64,000 nt of DNA from Gaiellasilicea sp963749515 (GTDB lineage: Bacteria > Actinomycetota > Thermoleophilia > Gaiellales > Gaiellaceae), in the NCBI GenBank assembly GCA_963749515.1, contig CAVVMR010000010.1, positions 248,001 to 312,000 on the forward strand, given 5' to 3'. Positions within the stretch are counted from its first letter, which is position 1. The number at the start of each line of letters is the position of its first letter. The translations under genes and the position numbers were made by a program. This document shows, piece by piece, positions 61,927-64,000 of this stretch. The notes below the pieces were generated by a model. The model was not told where the DNA came from. It ran no database searches and worked only from the letters and a program-made list of their open reading frames with translations.

Positions 61927-62298
61927 ATGCCAAGGGTCAAGCGATCAGTCCACGCGCGCAAGAAGCGCCGCAAGGTCCTGGAGCAGGCGAAGGGGTACTG
62001 GGGGCTCAAGAGCCGCAGCTACCGCTACGCGAAGGAGCAGGTCGAGCACTCGCTCACCTACGCCTACCGCGACCGCAAGAACAAGAAGCGGACCTTCCGC
62101 CAGCTCTGGATCGTGCGCATCAACGCGGCCGCCCGCGCCAACGGGATGTCGTACAACCAGTTCATCTCCGGGCTGCACAAGGCGGGCATCGAGCTCGACC
62201 GCAAGGTGCTCGCCGACCTCGCCGTCTCCGATCCGGCCGCGTTCACGGCCGTCGTCGAGCAGGCGAAGGCCGCGCTCGAGTCATCCAAGGCGGCGTAG
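61927..62298 (+). CDS. rplT: 50S ribosomal protein L20
   Basis: 123 residues. The basic start MPRVKRSVHARKKRRKVLEQ and RQLWIVRINAAARANGMSYN identify L20, which in many bacteria represses its own operon by binding the leader or the intergenic mRNA. Its ATG follows the L35 stop with no gap. The 122-base infC/rpmI overlap is upstream of it. Confidence 0.96.
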   Translation: MPRVKRSVHARKKRRKVLEQAKGYWGLKSRSYRYAKEQVEHSLTYAYRDRKNKKRTFRQLWIVRINAAARANGMSYNQFISGLHKAGIELDRKVLADLAVSDPAAFTAVVEQAKAALESSKAA

Positions 62299-62302
62299 GG
62301 CC

Positions 62303-62983
62303 CTGATCACCTCGGCGTCGAATCCGACGCTGAAGCTCGTCCGGAAGCTCCTCGCGCAGAAGCGCAAGCGCGAGGAGCTCGGGCTTTTTGCGGTCGAGGG
62401 CGAGGACCTGGTCGACGCCGCGGCGGCGGCCGGCATCGAGCCGATCGAGCTCCTCGTCGCCGGCGAGACAATCGAGCCCGAGCTCCTCGCCGGCGTCTCG
62501 ACACTGCCTCACCCGGCCCGGGTCGTGGGCGTGTTTCGCACCGCGGCGCTGCCGCGCGAGCCGCGTGAGACGACGCTGGCGCTCTGGCGCGTCTCCGACC
62601 CCGGCAACATCGGGACGCTGCTGCGTGCCGCGGATGCCTTCGGCGCGGCGGTCGCGCTCTCCGAGGGCTGCGCCGACCCGCTCGGCGCCAAGGCCCTGCG
62701 CGCGTCGGCGGGCGCGATCTTCCGCGTGCCTCTGCTCGCGTTCGACGACGCGCCCGGCACGCACGTTGCGCTCGTCCCGCATGGGGCGCCGCCGCTGCAC
62801 GAGCTCGATCTTTCCGGTCAGGTCACCTTCGTGCTCGGCGCCGAGAGGCAAGGGCTTCCCGGGGATCTGGTGGAACGGTCACACAAGGTGGCGACGATCG
62901 CGACGTCCGGCGCCGCCGAATCGCTCAACGTCGGCGTCGCCGGCGCGATCGCGCTCTACGAGCGCTCGCGGCGACCGACCTAA
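62303..62983 (+). CDS. TrmH/SpoU-family RNA 2'-O-methyltransferase, CTG start inferred
   Basis: The C-terminal SPOUT domain is clear (LALWRVSDPGNIGTLLRAAD, FVLGAERQGLP, ESLNVGVAGAIALYE). A standard start (GTG at 62525) would drop the family N-terminal domain, but the frame stays open upstream and encodes it: LITSASNPTLKLVRKLL and EELGLFAVEGEDLVDA. No ATG/GTG/TTG lies in frame before it, so CTG at 62303, five bases after the rplT stop, is the likely start (226 residues). It methylates rRNA or tRNA at a ribose. Confidence 0.82.
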   Translation: MITSASNPTLKLVRKLLAQKRKREELGLFAVEGEDLVDAAAAAGIEPIELLVAGETIEPELLAGVSTLPHPARVVGVFRTAALPREPRETTLALWRVSDPGNIGTLLRAADAFGAAVALSEGCADPLGAKALRASAGAIFRVPLLAFDDAPGTHVALVPHGAPPLHELDLSGQVTFVLGAERQGLPGDLVERSHKVATIATSGAAESLNVGVAGAIALYERSRRPT

Positions 62984-63720
62984 GCCCCGGCGAGGAACCA
63001 GCGGACGGCCGCCGCCGACGTGGCCGTCGACGCCTCGTGGCCGCCGCGGAACCGCCGGTACGTGACGGGATAGCCGGCCTTGCGGAGCTGGCGCACGACG
63101 GCATCGCCGGCCTTGGCGATCGGCAGGACGTCGTCGAGCGTGCCGTGTGAGATGAAGACGCGGGGGACGCCGACCTGCTGGCCGGCGAGGACGCCGCCGG
63201 GGGAGAGCGCCATGACCGCGGGGAAGAGGTCGCCGTTCGAGACCGCCAGCGTCAGCGCGTACGTTGCTCCGTCCGAGAAGCCGCCAACGGCGATTCTGCG
63301 CCGGTCGATTCGACAGCGCTCGTACGCCTCCGCCAGCGCCAGGTTGACGGATTCCAGGTCGAGATCCTGCTCCGAGCGCAGGATGCTCCACGTCTGGCCC
63401 TTCGAGGCCGGAGCGATCAGCACGAGCCCCGGCTCCTGCCAGCCGCCGCGGAAGGCACGCAGCCCGTTCTCAGGCGTTCCTCCGGCCCCGTGGAGGACGA
63501 CGACGAGGGCTCTTGCCGCCTCCCCGCCGGGGGTGACGCGCATCTGCACCGCCTGGCCGTTCTCGAGCGTGAACGAGTGGGCGCCAGGGCTACAGCGTTG
63601 CGTAATCGCGGTTGTCACGGCCGTCGTCGTCGAGCCGGCCTCCTCCTGCTGTTCGCCACCGCCGCATCCGGTCGCACCGGCGATCACCAGCGCAAGCACC
63701 GCGGCGTGGAGGCCGTTCAC
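62980..63720 (-). CDS. secreted esterase-like lipoprotein (PHB-depolymerase/LpqC type)
   Basis: 246 residues with lipobox GATGC, GTG start overlapping the upstream gene's stop. VVLHGAGGTPENGLRAF is the oxyanion loop and GGFSDGATYAL holds the nucleophile Ser; the acid is in SHGTLDDVLP and the His in FRGGHEAS. Relatives hydrolyse aryl esters or poly-hydroxyalkanoates. Its last four bases overlap the converging methyltransferase. Confidence 0.87.
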   Translation of the reverse strand: MNGLHAAVLALVIAGATGCGGGEQQEEAGSTTTAVTTAITQRCSPGAHSFTLENGQAVQMRVTPGGEAARALVVVLHGAGGTPENGLRAFRGGWQEPGLVLIAPASKGQTWSILRSEQDLDLESVNLALAEAYERCRIDRRRIAVGGFSDGATYALTLAVSNGDLFPAVMALSPGGVLAGQQVGVPRVFISHGTLDDVLPIAKAGDAVVRQLRKAGYPVTYRRFRGGHEASTATSAAAVRWFLAGA

Positions 63721-64000
63721 CAGGCGCCGCCGCCTCCGCCGCCGCCACCGCCTCCGCCACCACCCGAGAAGCCGCCGCCGGATCCGCCCGAGCCGGAGGA
63801 GGGCGGAGCAAGAGCCGAGCCGAAGCCCGCCGCCAGGTCGCCGACGCTCATCGAGGTCGGCCCCGACGCGAGGTCACCGTGCGGCCCGATCCAGTAGAGC
63901 GTGCTTGCCTGCGCCAGCGCCTCGGGCATGTGCAGCTGCGCGCCCTGCAGCACCCGCTCGGCGAGCCCGAACGCGATTCCGTAGACCAGGAAGCGCTCCC
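63717..64000 (-). CDS. DUF2207-type membrane protein, C-terminal end only
   Basis: The minus strand enters at the right edge in frame (RFLVYGIAFGLAERV) and ends with a long Gly run then GAW, the SGGGGGGG-type tail common in DUF2207 and TPM-domain membrane proteins. The N-terminal membrane part is beyond the window. The stop overlaps the esterase start. Confidence 0.7.
   Translation of the reverse strand, partial: ERFLVYGIAFGLAERVLQGAQLHMPEALAQASTLYWIGPHGDLASGPTSMSVGDLAAGFGSALAPPSSGSGGSGGGFSGGGGGGGGGGGGGAW

Overview
This is a high-GC window with dense, short-spaced genes, many GTG/TTG starts and frequent 4-bp stop/start overlaps. Gene content fits a deep-branching actinobacterium, probably class Thermoleophilia (Gaiellales/Solirubrobacterales-like): a Rex repressor, an H+-translocating pyrophosphatase, Eis-like acetyltransferases, a DUF1501/DUF1800 pair and K+ uptake genes. 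The taxonomic call is an inference from gene content and style; the window has no rRNA.

Layout. 1-6.4 kb: edge-truncated thioesterase, a lipoprotein, a Yip1-like membrane protein, the pantothenate genes (DUF2520 reductase-like, frameshifted panC, panB) and two tandem alpha/beta hydrolases, the first lacking its nucleophilic serine. 6.4-9.8 kb: FmdB zinc ribbon, family-4 uracil-DNA glycosylase and the t6A/acetylation run tsaE-tsaB-rimI-tsaD. 9.8-23.7 kb: two secreted subtilisins, glutamate dehydrogenase, a glutaredoxin-like protein, Rex with a candidate operator, an acidic calcium-binding repeat protein, a glycosyltransferase, a carboxylate-amine ligase and the pyrophosphatase. 23.7-31.9 kb: three 77-bp hairpin repeats, two permease-USP fusions flanking a 58-residue membrane protein, then a potassium module (two short TrkA proteins, TrkH, full TrkA). 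32-34 kb: sugar dehydrogenase-like lipoprotein and small genes.

34.0-39.0 kb is the most interesting locus. A cobalamin riboswitch precedes six tightly overlapping genes: two exported DUF4430 (transcobalamin C-terminal-like) proteins, an ECF T component, a fused double ATPase, an S component, and an exported alpha/alpha-barrel repeat protein resembling the other half of transcobalamin. It looks like a split transcobalamin-type capture system joined to an ECF importer. A palindrome encoding the peptide CVSETQA lies twice, in frame, in its ATPase gene.

39-53.5 kb: aldo/keto reductase, UvrD helicase, two Eis-like acetyltransferases, two M23 peptidases, tRNA-Val(GAC), two hidden-size small proteins, a cyclase, FtsH, an LVIVD-repeat protein, a secreted nuclease and small enzymes. 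53.5-59 kb, mostly minus strand: proline-rich envelope protein, His/Asp-rich miniprotein, cupredoxin, DUF1501, DUF1800, a Lys-rich protein and a CBS protein. 59-64 kb: thrS, infC-rpmI-rplT, a TrmH-family methyltransferase that seems to start at CTG, an esterase lipoprotein and the C-terminus of a DUF2207-type membrane protein.

A window-wide pattern is a TAnnnT hexamer 6-9 bases before the start codon of many genes that lack a Shine-Dalgarno sequence, which suggests widespread leaderless transcription. Intrinsic terminators with clear stems follow the pyrophosphatase, the second subtilisin and the tRNA. The only stretch over 300 bases without a gene is 23669-24044, which holds a terminator and the 77-bp repeats.
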